Shown here: positions 21,401-36,400 of the stretch, piece after piece | Position numbering within the stretch: the first letter of the stretch is position 1 | Layout: each line of letters begins with the position of its first letter | NCBI GenBank assembly: GCA_977017575.1 | Contig: CDRNVI010000044.1 | Location: 558,001 to 622,000 of the forward strand | DNA from: Paramoeba atlantica | Lineage: Eukaryota > Discosea | Length of the DNA: 64,000 nucleotides | Direction of reading: 5' to 3' | Notes under the pieces: model-generated | Seen by the model: only the letters and a program-made list of their open reading frames with translations | Told to the model about the DNA's origin: nothing | The model's database searches: none | Made by a program: the position numbers and the translations under genes

Positions 21401-24400
21401 CAGAATTTCAGCCGAGCAACGCCGGAGGGTAAGCGGTCAGATACGACCCGCAGTACAGTTTTGCGAAGGGCGAGAGGACCCCGACGCCCTTCGGCGGACC
21501 TTTCACGACTACGAGAAGCACCTGGCGGCATCGGTACGAAGACGAACGACGGCAGCATGTGAATGGTTCCAGATGGCGATGGAGGGTGCGCTCGCCAAAG
21601 AATTTGCTTCGGCCTTATGTAAGCTTTGCGTTAGTAATTTGAATTACGAATTATCCAACCATATATTTTATGTGTAGTATACTTCTTGTTTTGGTTATCC
21701 ACGATGCCTTTTTGGTTGGTTGCACGAAGCCTTTGCATAGCCTGCTCTTCTTATCTGACGGGACCCCAGGTTGATTGACGGCTGAGCATACATGTATGGA
21801 TCGCCCCCAGACGGGACTCGGGGAAAATGATTTTGTTTGTCTACTGATCCATTCTTTTAAGAGATAAATCTGTGAGCCCAGTTACTCCGTTTTGTGTTGC
21901 CGTACGCTACTACATGTAACCATAAAACCGCTGAGTTATCCGACGAATTAGAGGGCTGAAACCAGTAAAATGCAAACCCAGGCAAACCCAGTCAGGTCCC
22001 AAGAGAAACCAATGGCGAAGGTACTTGGCGTTTTTCCGGCTATGGAGTTCGCTGGAGAATCCGGGTGGGTCTAATGGGCTCCAAGGGGATATACAGTCCA
22101 GGTATTGGTTTCCCCCCAGGCTCCAGAACACACCGTAAGAGCTTTTGACCTAATTCCTTCGGCATTCGACAGATCTCGAAAAACTAGAGCGTTTCCCACA
22201 GTTGCTTTGCCTATAATCCACCCTGGGTCCTAGGTGGGAGTGGTGAAAGTTGGCAAAATTCAAAAAAAAAAATTTGAGGGGGGGGGTAAAAATTGAAAAA
22301 AATGTGTATACGGTGGTAGATTCCTATAGGTGGTAGATTCCTATATACAATGGTCCCCTTGAACGCTCCGTACAATTCGCAAGCGTTTAGGAACCGAATT
22401 TATACAAACTAAGTATTGGAGTCGATAAGGATGACGCTTAAGCATCATAAAGGCTTTATCGCCTTCCGGAGCTATTTTTCAGTCTCTGGTTTCAAATTTT
22501 CCTTCACAATTCGGTCAAGGCGCTCTGGGAGTGCACATCGTGACGCCTTATGGGTAATAGGGGGTATATTGCTTTTCGGCGAGTTGTACTGACCTTTAGT
22601 ACTGATCTTTAGTAGATTTGACGGGAGTATCCCTCAAATTCATAGAATGAGAAACCATATTCGAATAAAAAACTCCCAAATTTTTGAAATATTGGGATTC
22701 TGTAGTAAAATCATGCCATTTTTTCGTGTTTTTTCTAAATAGTTTTGACCCAGGGGGGGGGGGTGATAGGCAAACAAACGGTGGTAAACGCTCTAGTTTT
22801 TCGAGATCTGTTCAATGCCGAAGGAATTAGATCAAAAGCTCTTACGGTGTGTTCTGGAGCCTGGGGGGGATCCAGTACCTGGACTGTACGTATGGAGAGT
22901 ATAGTGGGGGGCGAAGCCGGGTCCAGGTTGGGGGTGCAGGAGGGTGCAGGAGGGTGCAGAGAGTGTGTAGGGAGCGAGTACCCTGTAATGGGGTGTCTCC
23001 CCTGAGGTACGTGAGTGGAAACACTCATTCATCTTGCCGCTGGAAGGTGGCCACCTCACTCGATCAAGAAAAGCCTGCCGGTTGAAAACCGGGTGGTGGT
23101 CGAGGCGGCTGTGGCAAAGATTTCCCCATCAAATAAGAAAAAGGAACAAAGGTATTTGCTAGGACCGAGATCTATCAAATACAATAAAAACAAGCTAAAG
23201 TCCGAGAGAAAATATTTTGACAAAGCATAAAACGACAAAAAAAGCGAGAAGAAATGATGTGTTTCAGACAAATGACCCCCCAAAAAACCAAGTATTTTGG
23301 ACCCAGGGGAAGCCAGGGGGTCCCTACATAAACAAGGCGGCAAAACTTTTGACCAGAGGAACGAGATCTATCCAATCCTGCAAAAATGAGAAAAAACAGA
23401 TAAAAAAATCAAATTTCCGCAAGGGGGAAGATATCTTGAAACCACTGTACAACATAGAAAATTGGGGTGAAAGTAAAGGAAAATTCGCTTTTTTATGACT
23501 TTTTAGCTTGATGTTGTTCTTTTCAACAAAAAGACATTATCTACGTAGGGGGTCATTTTACACCCTTTATCCGTTATTTTCCATGGTATGCCAGGGGTTT
23601 CGGGGGTTTTCTTGTCGCAAACCCAGACAAATCTAGGCAAACCCAGGCAAACTCAGGTGGTTTCAGCTCATTAGTGTTCTACTCTTACTGCATGTTTATA
23701 TTACTTGTTGAGTTGTAAGCACCTTAGCTGAGATATTCTCAGCTAAGCTATTTTTCTCAGTGTTGGTTGGGTTGGTTGGTTGGTTAGATTACTTGTTTAG
23801 TATTGTCTACATGTCTCAAGACGAGATCCCCCAATTGATCCCAACTGACAATGTCCGAATAAGTCCTGCGATTGCTTTTAAGGAACTGTGCTCCATGTAG
23901 AGACCCAGAATTATCATCCGGGAAGGACTTCTCCATGTCTGACCCAGCGCTGTCTTGTTTGTAAAGGAACAGACTGACATGAATACAATCCTGGAGCGCG
24001 CCGCAGCCTGCGCTGGAAAAGGGGATACTGCGCGTGGCACGCAGACCACCAGAAGCGCTCTTGCAGCCATCCAGAGGGGTGAATTTAATTGTCGCGACGT
24101 CTCGTTCGTGGTGAAGTGCAATAATAATCCAAAATACTATAATAATCCGAAAGTGCAATAATAATGTGTAAAATGCAATAATAATCCGAAAGTGCAATAA
24201 TATACCGAAATGAAATAATAATCCAAAATGCAATAATAATCCGCACCCCCGTTTACGCTTCCGGGCATCGAGTCTGAAGGGGTAAGGCTAGGTGGTTATG
24301 GACCTTACTTTGCAAAATGGGAGCCGTCTTCCTTGCTGAGCGACTCCGCCACGAGGGTGCCTCTGTTGCTGTGGAGGAGCACGAGCTTCTCATGCTCGAT

Positions 24401-27400
24401 CAGGAAACCGACAAGCTCAACAAAATGATTGTGACTTGTCTAGCTCGACACAGTCGTGCCTTGACCCAAATTAATTGCCTTCATGCTCGAGTCGAAGAAG
24501 TCTCGGTCAAGCAGATGCCCTTCCGGAAAAGTGAGGGGGGTAACGGGAACTAAATCTTTATGGTAAAAAGTACGCTAAGGGGAGTTCATAGCAACCACGC
24601 CCGATGCTGCCCACCATACAAGTAACGCATAAAGTACCGGACTAGACAGTGGCGCTATAATTATGGAAAGTGCTCAATGGACTGTTGCGCTACAATGCGT
24701 GAAATATGGGTACAATAATGCGAAACGTAAAGAAGCAAGAGCATTTCATAAACCTCTTGAAGTGCATCGGCCACTACGGCAATCGACGAATTCCCATGTG
24801 AGCTACATTCATTGTAATTACTCCTTGCATGATCGGGATGTACCATGCACGGACGAAGTAGAAGTAGAAGGAGGAGAACCAGAAAGTAGAAAGTAATAGA
24901 TATCGTAGATTATAATTGAATCCGGAAAGTGGTATTCCGATTGCTACCAAGAAACTTTGATAGTCAATTGTCTTGGAAATCATACGTCGTCGAAAGTTGA
25001 AGGAACCCGAGACGGTCCAGAACTATATTTACGGCATAATGATTTGATTATTTCTTTCTTGCGCCATTTTTTATCCTTATACTGCCTGTTTTTATCCTTA
25101 TACTTTTGGAGACGAAATGGGGCGAAGTTCGTGAAATTCCAAGGAATGGAGACGAATCACGCAGCGGCGTAGGGGGGCAACAGTAAATCAGAATATGTAG
25201 ATTTATCGTTCCTTTTGAATCGGACGAAAAAGACAATCAACGTCAACGTTCTGTTAAGGCGAGAGAGGACAGAGAGCGATTGAAATCGCAATTTTGCTTC
25301 GCAGTATCTGCACCGCGCTAAAGAGGAGTGTGGTGTCAAATGCTGCGTTAAGAGTGGCTTCCCCCGAATGCCCCTAGTCGCGAAAGGTTAATCCAAACGC
25401 TGTTTCCGAAATAGTACAGATCAGTTCTATCAAATGAAAGCAATACATCAGACGAAAGAACCATGAAGCTTAACGAAGCATCTAGAAAACAATGGCCGCA
25501 GTTCATTTTTATGACCCTTTAATGGACTAAAAACAAGAAATAAATATAAGAGAGATTAGGGTGTCATAACTGGAAAGCAATGACACTTGACTCAAGTTAC
25601 AAACACTTGTCGCATCCATCTAAAGTCCATATAAATTCACCATAAAAATTGAGTCCCCAAAAATTGCTAACTTAGAAAAAAAGATGAACAATATGATACT
25701 TACCCTCTTATCTTAGGTAAAAGAAATACAAAATCATGTAGGTCAGTAGGTCATATGAAACGTCTATAGTTCAAAAAAAAAAGCTATTTAAACACGCTAA
25801 AACTTAAAATTGTTCATTGACAACCATTCTTTCAATTCTTTCACACGTCTCACGAGACACCCCCTTTTCTTTCTTCTTACGCCTGGGGGCACTCCCGAGC
25901 GAAGTGACCCGACTCGCCACACTTGAAGCAGTTGCCACCGCCACCGCCACGGCCGCGGCCTCCTCCGTATCCCCCGCGGGACCCGCCGCCGCCCTGGGGA
26001 CACTCGCGGCTGATGTGTCCCTGCTGGCCACAGTTGTAGCAGGAGCGGTTTCCGTAGCCCCCACCGCGCTGGCCGTCGCCCTGCTGGGCCTGGGGACACT
26101 CGCGGCTAATGTGTCCGTACTCGCCACAGTTGTAGCAGCGGAGGTTACCGCCCCCTCGGCTGGAGCTGTTGTTTCCACCCTCGGGGCAGTTACGCGCCAG
26201 GTGTCCCGTCTTCCCGCAGTTGTAGCAGGCACCGCCAGAGGAGCCAGAGTTGCCGCTATTGGTGGGGCACTCACGCGCTAAGTGGCCGGACTCTCCGCAG
26301 TTGTAACAGTTACCGCTGGACATGGAGGAGGGAGTAAAAGTGTAGGAAAAATCGGGGAGCTTGGCAGGAGGGAAAAAAGGTGGTGGATGTTCGAAACGAT
26401 TGAATTTGGTGAAGTGGTAAAAAATACAAAATAAATCATGATATTTTTGCGCGTCTTTAATCAAAATGGACGAACTCACTTCTGGCCTTACACTGGCCAT
26501 TTTTTCCTGTGATGTAGTCATCGGGTCCTAGTATAGACATGATGTTTGTGGCACGGAAGTACGTTCGTATTTGGTGTGAGTTCGAGCTTGTGTGCATGTC
26601 TGTATTCTTAGCATGTGATGCCATTTGTACATCATTGCCACCGTTAGGCAATTTTGTGACACTAATTCTAGATTCGACTTCGTTCTGCAGCGTTACTTCT
26701 TTGATGGGGTCTGCATCAGGCTTGCTCACTACTGCGGTATTCTCATTGGCAAATGGTTTTTCTACACCGGCGTGAGGTTGGGGTTTCTCTTGTGGCGTTG
26801 CTTCTTTGACAGTGTCGTACGTTTCTTCTTTCTGTTTGCTTTCCGCTTCAGAGGGCTTCGACTCAGAAGGAAAGTTATTATTGTTAACGTGTACCATTTC
26901 AGCCGGTAGCTTCCGTCGGATGGAAATGCGATCAAATCTGACTAGGGTATTGAGTTGTAAAGATGAAACTTTTTGATGCGACGCAACTTGTGTGTCTTCA
27001 AAACTTAATATTTCAGAGGCGGGTCCGTCGCAACGAATTTTCCCATATCCCTTTCTTCTGTAGATGATTCGTCCTGTCATGTACTGCAGTATTGGAGTGC
27101 TGCGAGTGATAGTCATAAGTTTTTTATAAAATTATGTGCAACAAAAGATATTTCGAGATATTTTATTTCGAGAATACGGTAAAGAACTACTTGATTCTTC
27201 AAATTATCGAAAAAAAGGATCAATGCAGACGAATATGCTTGCTATCATTGTAGTCCAATAATTTCTGCCTCGCAAATGTCCATGCGAAAATATAGTACCA
27301 ACGTAAGATACCACTACCAATTGTACATGTACATAAACAAATTGTACATGTATTATTGTACATACATGTATACATGTATTATTGGGCATACAACACGTGG

Positions 27401-30400
27401 ACATACTGTAAGTAATCGTAAATTATTTACGATGGACTCTAAAACATGCATGTATGATGTGAAGTGTACTATATGATGTGAAGCGTATCCTTTTACAATA
27501 TTCATGGCACTGTAAAATTGAAAAAAAATGTATTGCGGCTACATTGCGCTTGCCAAATTGAAGATTCGTTATAGAGACATAATAAAGAGCTTAAGCGAGA
27601 AGAGCTGTTTTCTCAAAATGAAACCCAGAGAGCTCAAAGTTCGTACTCAGAGAATACGGTTCGGAAATGCGCATCCCATGTTCGAAAGAGGCATCAACCA
27701 TTTGAATACGATTCAAAGTTCGGCATTCCCGATAAAATAGCACTGTCATACAGCGCTCTAGCAAGTTGACCGCTTGTTCTTTTGTCTCCGGCACCCCGTT
27801 GGACTCAATTTGTGTGCGCAGCAACGGAACCGCCATATGCTGTCCAAAAACTGTCCCGGCACAATCGGCCTTCCAATGCGTACCCTTGTCATCTATCACA
27901 CCTAGAAAGCCTTGTTTTGGAAAACCATTGCAGGCAGTACTGGGAGAAGTAATAGGGGTACCAATTACTATAAAGGTGCAGAGCGCCGGCTGAAATTGAG
28001 AACGCTTCTCATAGAGAAGGCGTTGCATATAAGTGTAAATCTGTACAGGACCCATGGTATCACCCCTGCCTTCAAGCACCGCCTCGCGATATACCTCTTC
28101 GACGTCGGAAATTACGCTCTGAAAGTCGGCATAATCCCCACTAGCACACATCGCGGTGTTCTTACCCAGAAGAACACTACGAGGAGCATTGGGAATCTTC
28201 GCAAGGGAACCGTATGAAAGAAGAGTATCGGAGGCCATAAGTACACCCCCATTATACTTGACAGCAATAACACTACCACCCGAAGCCATTGTTTTGCCCG
28301 TAAATAAAAAAACTATCAATATAGGAAATCGATGATACTGTCCTCCTAGTGCTCAAACTTGATTCACATGTAGATAATTACTCAATAATAAGATCATAGA
28401 CGTTCAACTGCTTCAAAGGTACTACACATGCATGATTTTCGTAACAGAAATTAATTCTAAGGGAAAAATAATCTTGTGAGTAAAAGTCCATGATAATTAG
28501 AAATATTATCTTAACATCATAAGAATAGTAGTAAGATACTTGGAACTTCATAGTAAGATACTAGTACTTGGAATGAAGGAAATTCTATTGAGATCAATAA
28601 AGCAGTTGAAAAAACTAAATGAAATTTCGTGTAACACCGATATGTACATACCGTAGAAATTATCACGTCTCACGACGAATACTAATGAAGATTTCGCTTT
28701 TCATATTCATGTTGCGAAAAGAATTTTTTTTGCATGAAGTTTCTAAAACCTTATGTCTTCGGCTTGTCCTCTAAATATATTGTTGTATGGCTTTCAGTTC
28801 CAGTAGACTAAATGGAGCTCTCGGACATGGCACGCTCATAATTTTCCGATATTTGCACCCAGTCAATAATTTTCCAAATCTCTTTCAAGTATTCAGCTCG
28901 ACGATTTTCAAAATCTTTGTAATACGCGTGCTCCCATACGTCAACAGTAAGTATCGGCCTAACGTTAGTTTCAGTAATTTGCGCATTTGAAGTGTTCACA
29001 ACGGAGAGCACTTTTGACTCCGGATTCACAACGAGCCAGGTCCACCCGCTACCAAAGTTGGCCATACCCATGTCATTAAAAGTAGATTGAAATTGATCTA
29101 AGGTAGGGAAGGATCGTTCGATGGCCGCTTTTAGGGAACCATTCGGCAAGGACCTACCTGCAGGAGTGAGACACTGCCAATAGAAACTATGGTTAAAATG
29201 CTGCGCTGCTTGGTTGTAAAGAACACCAGGAGAGACGTCGCGAATGATTTTCTCAATTGGTTGGTCATCGTACTTACTGTTTCCTGATGCAGGAAGAAGA
29301 GAATTTAGCTTGTCTACATAAGCTCGGTGATGTTTATTGTAGTGTAAATCAAGCTGCTTCTGAGAAAGTACAGGAGATAGTCCCTCCGCGATATCGAAAC
29401 GAAGAGTAGGGAGCGTGAAAGGAGCCCCTGACGGTTTTACCAGAGCTGGAAGACAGACGTACGGAGTAGTAAGGCACAAGAGTGAAGTATGCTTCATTGA
29501 AAAAATATGTGGTAACTAAAACGGAATGTTTCTGTCTGTGTAATTATCTGAATGAGTCCGAGAACCAGAGTTCGCCCAGAAGTGCGCTTAAATGGGGGGG
29601 CTGAATTACTAAAAAAATATTAAATATTTTTCCGTCGTTTCGCTAAACGCGGTGGTTGTTTTCCACCTAGAAGGTACCACTACTGCGCGCTTCGCGTTGA
29701 AAACTACCTCCCCGTTTAACGAAGTGGCTAAAAAAGAAAAATTACCAAAAGAACATGAATGATCTATTTCTTTTAGGTGAAAACGTCCGATTTTTGGGCC
29801 TTTGCCAACGTTAACCCAATTTGGGGCCGTATTTGATGCATTACCAGTAGGGGCAGGAAACGTCTCGGGAAACAAATGTCGTAGAATGGTAGCTGAGGTC
29901 GCAAACTCTCAAAATACGTTTTTGTAGTCGATTTTGGAAATATATCGTTTTTAGCTTTTTTGGTCAATTTTTTTTTTAGACCACCCCCAAAGTTTCGAAC
30001 TCGGATCCAAGGTGTGAGGGTGGAAAATCATTGCTGTGGCATATTCTACAACTCCTTGCGCTCGATTTTGAAAAGCAAAAATCGAAATAAACGCTCGTGC
30101 CCACCACCATGGGCCCCCCCGATTTTTTCGATTTCGGACCACCGGAGCCCCCTTTAATATTTTTTAGTTTATTATATTACTGTGTTGCTCTTTATATTTT
30201 CGCTCTTTTTTTTCACCTTTTTTTCAATAATCGAGCGGTAGTAGTATTAGAGCGGTAGTTATACAACCACCACAATAACTCTCCGTCGTGTTTTAAGTGA
30301 GGGGAGGGTACAGTCCATGTTGTATACTGCAGTGGTACTTCCTTAAGTGTATTGTACTGGTGAGTAAAAAATTGCTACATGGGCTTGACAAAAAAGAAAG

Positions 30401-33400
30401 GGTACAACATGTCACGACAGGATTCGTCCTCGCGGAAGCGACTAATCTCCTTTCTTCGATTGGTTCTGAAGAACATTAATATTCGTATTGTCAACGTTTC
30501 GGTACGTTAATGTTTGAGGTATATTTTCCATGCACAAAGTACCACTTAATTCTTTGTTGTCCGAAATTTTCATACATTTAAGCTCGGATGGGAGACAAAG
30601 CAAATCCGCATGCCCAGTAAAGTCGTTGTCGCTCAAATTAAGTATCAATAGTTTGGGTGGAAGGTCACTAAAGTGTAGTGATCCCGAAAGTTTGTTGCTT
30701 CCCACGAAAAACTTTTCTAATGCACGTGGAAGCGATGATAGTTCAAGCGTTCCCTCAATTTCATTAACTAAAACATTAAAGCCTTTTACTGTTTTTGGTA
30801 TCCATTTCCAATCCAGCGTACCCCGCAGTTTGCGATTTGACCAATCTATGTGCACAACCTCACCATCATCGCATTTAACCCCATTCCATTCGCATGCAGG
30901 CGTATTCGTACTCCACGAGGAATGCTGGTTCTGTATACCTCGTGTGAGCTTTTCCAGCTGGTACTCTATCCGCAAATGAACACCACGTATTCTCCCGAGT
31001 CGAATGGATGGCGCATCATCGGCGGTTCGTGTACGGGGTATACATGTAGGCATCACCCCTTAAAACTGACCCTCTTAAAAAATGAAAACAAGTAGAGTTG
31101 CGGAAATTTTAATGAAGTAAAATAAAGGTCTTTTGAGAGTAACGGTACTCTACCCCCTATCCTAGCGTTGTCCGGTTGTAGAAAAAAGCACGCTAAGAAA
31201 AGGGGGGGGGGTAATAATCTCGTCATCATAACTAAATTTAGTACTCAGAGAGCAAGAATACTCAAAAACAGCCACATTTCTTCGGCGGTAAACGTGACTG
31301 TAGTTTTCAACGCGAAGCGCGCAGCAGTGATGACTAATACGTTGGAAGCAACCACCAAGTTATGCAAGTGGTCTTGCACATGAGATTGTTCAGCGATATG
31401 AAGATCTCGTTGTTCCTTATTGTTGATCTTCGATCGGGCCAAAAAAGTTACCCGTGCAATCACAAACTTCTTCTGAGCGAGGAAGAAGAGAAACGACTTG
31501 TAAGTTGCAACAAATTCGTTGTCCCAACCCAATAAATCTGCTCCAGAACATACACTGGATAATTGTGTATTCCGAAATGGGGACTCAAACTCTGACTCGA
31601 AATGACGTATTTATTTTTCCTGGCCGAGACGACAAATCAGAGGTGTCTAGTCAATACCTCCAAACCCGACGGCAATCCATGAAATGTAGAAGATCTACGA
31701 AATTAGGATCTTTTTATGAAAAGAAATGAGGTCTATTCTGACGCACTAAGTGTGAGGACAAACGTTTTTTAGCTATTTGTCCCATGGGGTAATTCGACAT
31801 TATTCATGAATAATATTATACGCACGAAGGAAGACCATGCCAAGCCGTACCCATGTGATTATCTTCTACAAATTATTAGCTTTCTAACAAAAATTCTTGG
31901 AACGATGTGCCGTATCATGATCCTTCTGGTCACTAACACCAAAACATCGTAGTTACGTACCAACATACACGTATGTATACATGTAGGTGAGACAGTTTTA
32001 CTCGTGACGTCCAAAGTCTATTGCGCACTAGCAAGGTTTGTTATTCATTAAATATAAAAATTCACTTTTTATTTACCACAATTTCAGTTTTGATCGTGCA
32101 AAATAAAATGGTCTCATCACGAAACCGATTTTTAAAGAAATCATCCGCATCGTCTATCGTGAAGCAACGGCGTGAGGAACAAACTTTCCCGTGGCAGGGC
32201 GGATGCAACAGCAATGTCGACATGTTTCGCGACGACCTTCATTCCGCCTACCACAGTAGCATGTCCACGGAGTGGGTTCACCTTTCTTAGGGACAACCGT
32301 CTGTATGGTTTCCGATTTTCCCTTCGAATTAGACGGCGGTTCCGTTCGCTGCGTCTCACCCACAGTTCCCGATTTCATCTCTTGCTCTTCTTCCTTCCCA
32401 CCTTCTGTCTTCTTGTTCGCCACTTCCTCCCCCTTCTCCTTTTTCCCATCCCCCACAACGTGGCGCTCCTTCTCTCCCTCCCGCTCCTTCCCCCTTTCCT
32501 CTCTCCCCGAGCGCAACACCGCCTCTTCCTCCGCCGTCCCTCGCCTCTTCTCCTGTTCCTTTGCACATCGGTTCGCCTCCACCTTTTCAAAGAACCCCGC
32601 CGGCCCCTTTCCCTCCTCCCCCCTCGTCATCGACCCCCGTCCTCCCTGCCCGGACAGGTCCCCCCTTTCCCGTTCCCTCCCCTCCCGTTCCTCCCTCCCC
32701 TCCCCCTGCCTTCCCCTCCTATGCCCCCCCGGACGTCCCCGCCGGGGGGAGTCACCCTGACGCGACCCCTCCCCTCGACGACGGGGCTCCTCGTCGTCAC
32801 ACCCCCTCCCCCGATCACGCGTCCCCCTGCCCCGGTCACGCGACCGCCCCTCCCCCTCTGCCCCTCCCCCCCGGTGTCGGGTTCTCCCCTCCCCTCTGTC
32901 CCGTCGCTCCCCTCTCTCCTGGAACGACCGTCGCTCCGTTCCGGAGTCGTGGACCGCTCTACGCGGGCCATCGCTACTGCGGTAACGGTAGCGTAGGTGG
33001 GAGGGGGAGGGGCTACGCGAGGGGGAGCGGTGTCGGGTTCGTTGGTGGTGCGGGCTGTGGGGGTGAGGGCTGGGGTCCCGTCGACGGTACTTGGGGTTGG
33101 GATGCGTACTGCGATGCGTACGCGTGTAACGCTTACGAAGCCCAGAGGAGGGACTACGGGTACGGCTACGGCTACGGTAGTGGTGGTGGTGGTGATTACG
33201 GTCTCGAGGGGTTGTGCGGTCTCGAGGAGGGGAGGAGCGACGACGTTGGGGGGAACGGGATCGGGGGTGAGGGTGGGTAGGGCTTGTTACGTTGAGGTTG
33301 TTACGTGGGGGGTGGGTGGGTTGAGGTTGTTGTTTTTCATGATGGGTTGTGGAGGAGGGATGGGGGTTACGAGGCTTGGTAGAGGAGGATGCGGGGGAAC

Positions 33401-36400
33401 GGGAGAGGGGGCTGAGGGAGAGTGAACGGGGTAGTTCGTTGTGTGGTTCTTTTTGGGGTGTTTGTTGTTGTTGTTCTTGTTGCTGTTGCTGTAGAGTAGG
33501 TTGTCCTTTTTGCGGTACTCGATCTTCAGTTTCCTCCTCTTGTAGGATTTGTTGCGTAAGTGGGGAGTCCACCATGAAGGAAGGCTCAGTGTTGTCGTCC
33601 TCAAAGGGGATAGGGTCGGGGACGGGACTCTGGGGTTGGGGTTCCGTCAGTGGGAGGGGTTGGATGGGATCAAGCGTGAGCATCGGAGGCCGAGGGTTCG
33701 CTTTGACCTTCGGGGAAGGAACCGAGGCGACCGTTGGGGGTATCGGGGGTGTGGGGTCGGATTCGTTGTGGGTCGACGTGATGGTGGCCTCTGTGCATGT
33801 CGTTGTGGCTACGGTAGCCGTCGTGGGGAGAGGTATCGTGTCGACTGGTGCTGTTCCCATTCCAGAAGCGAGGTTGGGCAGCGAAAAGACCGGTGGCGGT
33901 GGAAAGGAGATAGGGGGAGGAGGGGCGAAGGGGGAGGTAAGTCCAAAGGGAAACCCGAGGGGAGTGGCGAGAGTGGGCTGTGAGACACCCCGTTCAGTGC
34001 TTTCGGAAGGGGCGTTTGGAGTAGAGAGTCCCTGAGGTGTCGACATGTTGGGTACAGATCCCATCGACAGGGTGTGCGACATGGGTGGGTAACCCGTCTG
34101 TGGCATTTGCATCTGCGGCATTTGCATCTGTGGTATTTGCATCTGGGGCATTTGCATATGTGGCATTTGTAGTTGTGGCATTTGCATTTGCATCATTTGC
34201 ATTGCAAACGGGTTGTAAGGGTTGACCATGGTCAATGAACGTGACGCTTGGCTCATCCAATTGCTGGCTTCTTGTATTTGTGTTTGTTGTTCAGCCATTC
34301 TGTTTCGAAGTGTGGTGATGGTCTCTTCCATATCTTTATTTCGTGTCGAATATCCTTCGTTCTGTGCCTTTAGACCAGAAATAACGTATCGTACCGAATT
34401 CCAGTGCTTAACAGCAAGTTCCGAGATATTAGGTGTTGCAGGATCAATCTTTTCCGCAGTCATCAGTTTCTGAATCTCCGCCGCCTCTTGATCGGCCATA
34501 CAATGTATCAACGAAACGTTAAAAGGATAAAGCTTTTTTGAATTTAGTTTCTTATTTCATTCCCATTTGCATAGTGAGATGTAGCTTTCGATAGTTGCAT
34601 GAAAATAATCACTTAATCAGTAAACTTTCCTCAAAAGCAGTTGCTTCCTTATTTGTTATAACCATCACCCAGAAATCATGTATACAGTACGCATGTCCAG
34701 AAGTAGTACAGTAGTAGTCTACAGTAGTAGTATACATGTACAGTACATGTAACGTGTGATCTAGATCTACACATACAGTACGACGTACTGTGTAAACCCC
34801 TCGACACAATAAAGCACCCCCCTCTAAAATTTGTATGGTAAGTCCGTTTGAGCTAATTCTTGTGGCATTTTGCAGATCTCAGTGAATAGACTTTGCGCAC
34901 CTTGTAAAATTGTCCTGGGATGAATAAGGTAACATATAAGTAGACGATTACCACTTTTTCACTTTTTCTCCCTTGCACTTTACGCAGGCTTCTAGTCGAC
35001 GATCGAAGCTTAAAACAGTTTTATTTGCCTTCGGGGGATTACTTTAAATGCTTTTTTTACACACCTAATAAGCGAAGTAGTACTGGAGGGGTTCATTCCA
35101 CACACTCGTTGCTGTATCATTTCCCATACATTTTCTATAGGATTGAGGTCAGGTGAGTTGGCAGGCCAATTTTTGATATGCTGAATTTCTGATTCAAAAA
35201 GATAAGACTTTGTCATTTTTGCAGTGTGTGCGCCTGCTCCATCTTGTTGAAAAATAAACGGGGGAAAGGAGTCTTACGCGGGGTTTTAATATACGTTTCG
35301 CTCGTAATTGAGCTGTCATTGGGAAGAATAGCTAGATAACGCCACCCAACTCCAATGGCACCCCACACATGGCATTTTGGGGCCCAACGCATTTTCTGCC
35401 TTGGAGCAGCCTTTTCGCCCGGGGCAACCCATATTTTTTTACGCATATCATTAGTATCAAAGATTTTTTCATCAGAAAATACAATTATGCGTGAATCTCC
35501 ATTCCATGCTAAGGCAAACTCAACCCTTTTAACCTTCTGACGTTCGGTCAACGACATAGCAACCGGGCGTGGGGAATAAGTATATTTCATTGCTTTTAAG
35601 TCACGTTGAACAGTGCGTTTTGTGACATGTACCCCCTTTTTACTCAATCTCCCCGAAATGCATCTAGCGCTGCTGTGTTTCGGCACTCCAGCAAGGTCTT
35701 TTGGTGAAATAATGGTTACTAATTTTTTTCTGCGACGCAAAATATTCTTTTTCGGTGTAAATATTTTGGTTTTATTGGTTTCTTTTGCTTTCAGATATTG
35801 CCTCACATATTTTACAGAAATATTAAATTCTTGTGCAAGTTGCTTCTTTGGGACACCGTCCTCGAACCTCAGGCGCAATAATGTCTTACCTATAGGGGTC
35901 ATCCCCCCTTTGGGGGACGGTACTTGGATTTTACCATGAAAGTTTAGAAAAAAAATATTACTGAAACTGCTTTTTTCAAAAGTTTTAAATGAAGCTAAAA
36001 ACCCCGGGAACGTGCAGATATCAAAATTCTGGACGATAAATTGGTGTTGCAACCCCCATGGGACCCCGCACGCAAAAAATAAAGGGGGGTGCTTTATTCG
36101 TGTCGAGGGGTTTATACATACTATGTACATACTACATGTACGATGTAGCAAGTATCCTTATCCTATGCTAAGCTTAAATTAAAGGATTTTATGGTCCGCA
36201 GTTTAGGTGCGGAAGCAGAAAACCGAATGAAGAATGTATTTAAATCTTTCTGACAGCATCACTGTATTCACTCAGGAAGACTTGCCCGATCTTTCATTCG
36301 AGTAGATTTCAGAGGTGATTGTACCTGCTTATTTTTTTGCTTTAATTCTCTTACTTCCTTTTTTGCTCTTTGAACCAGGCGAAGAACTTCTTTTTTGTAT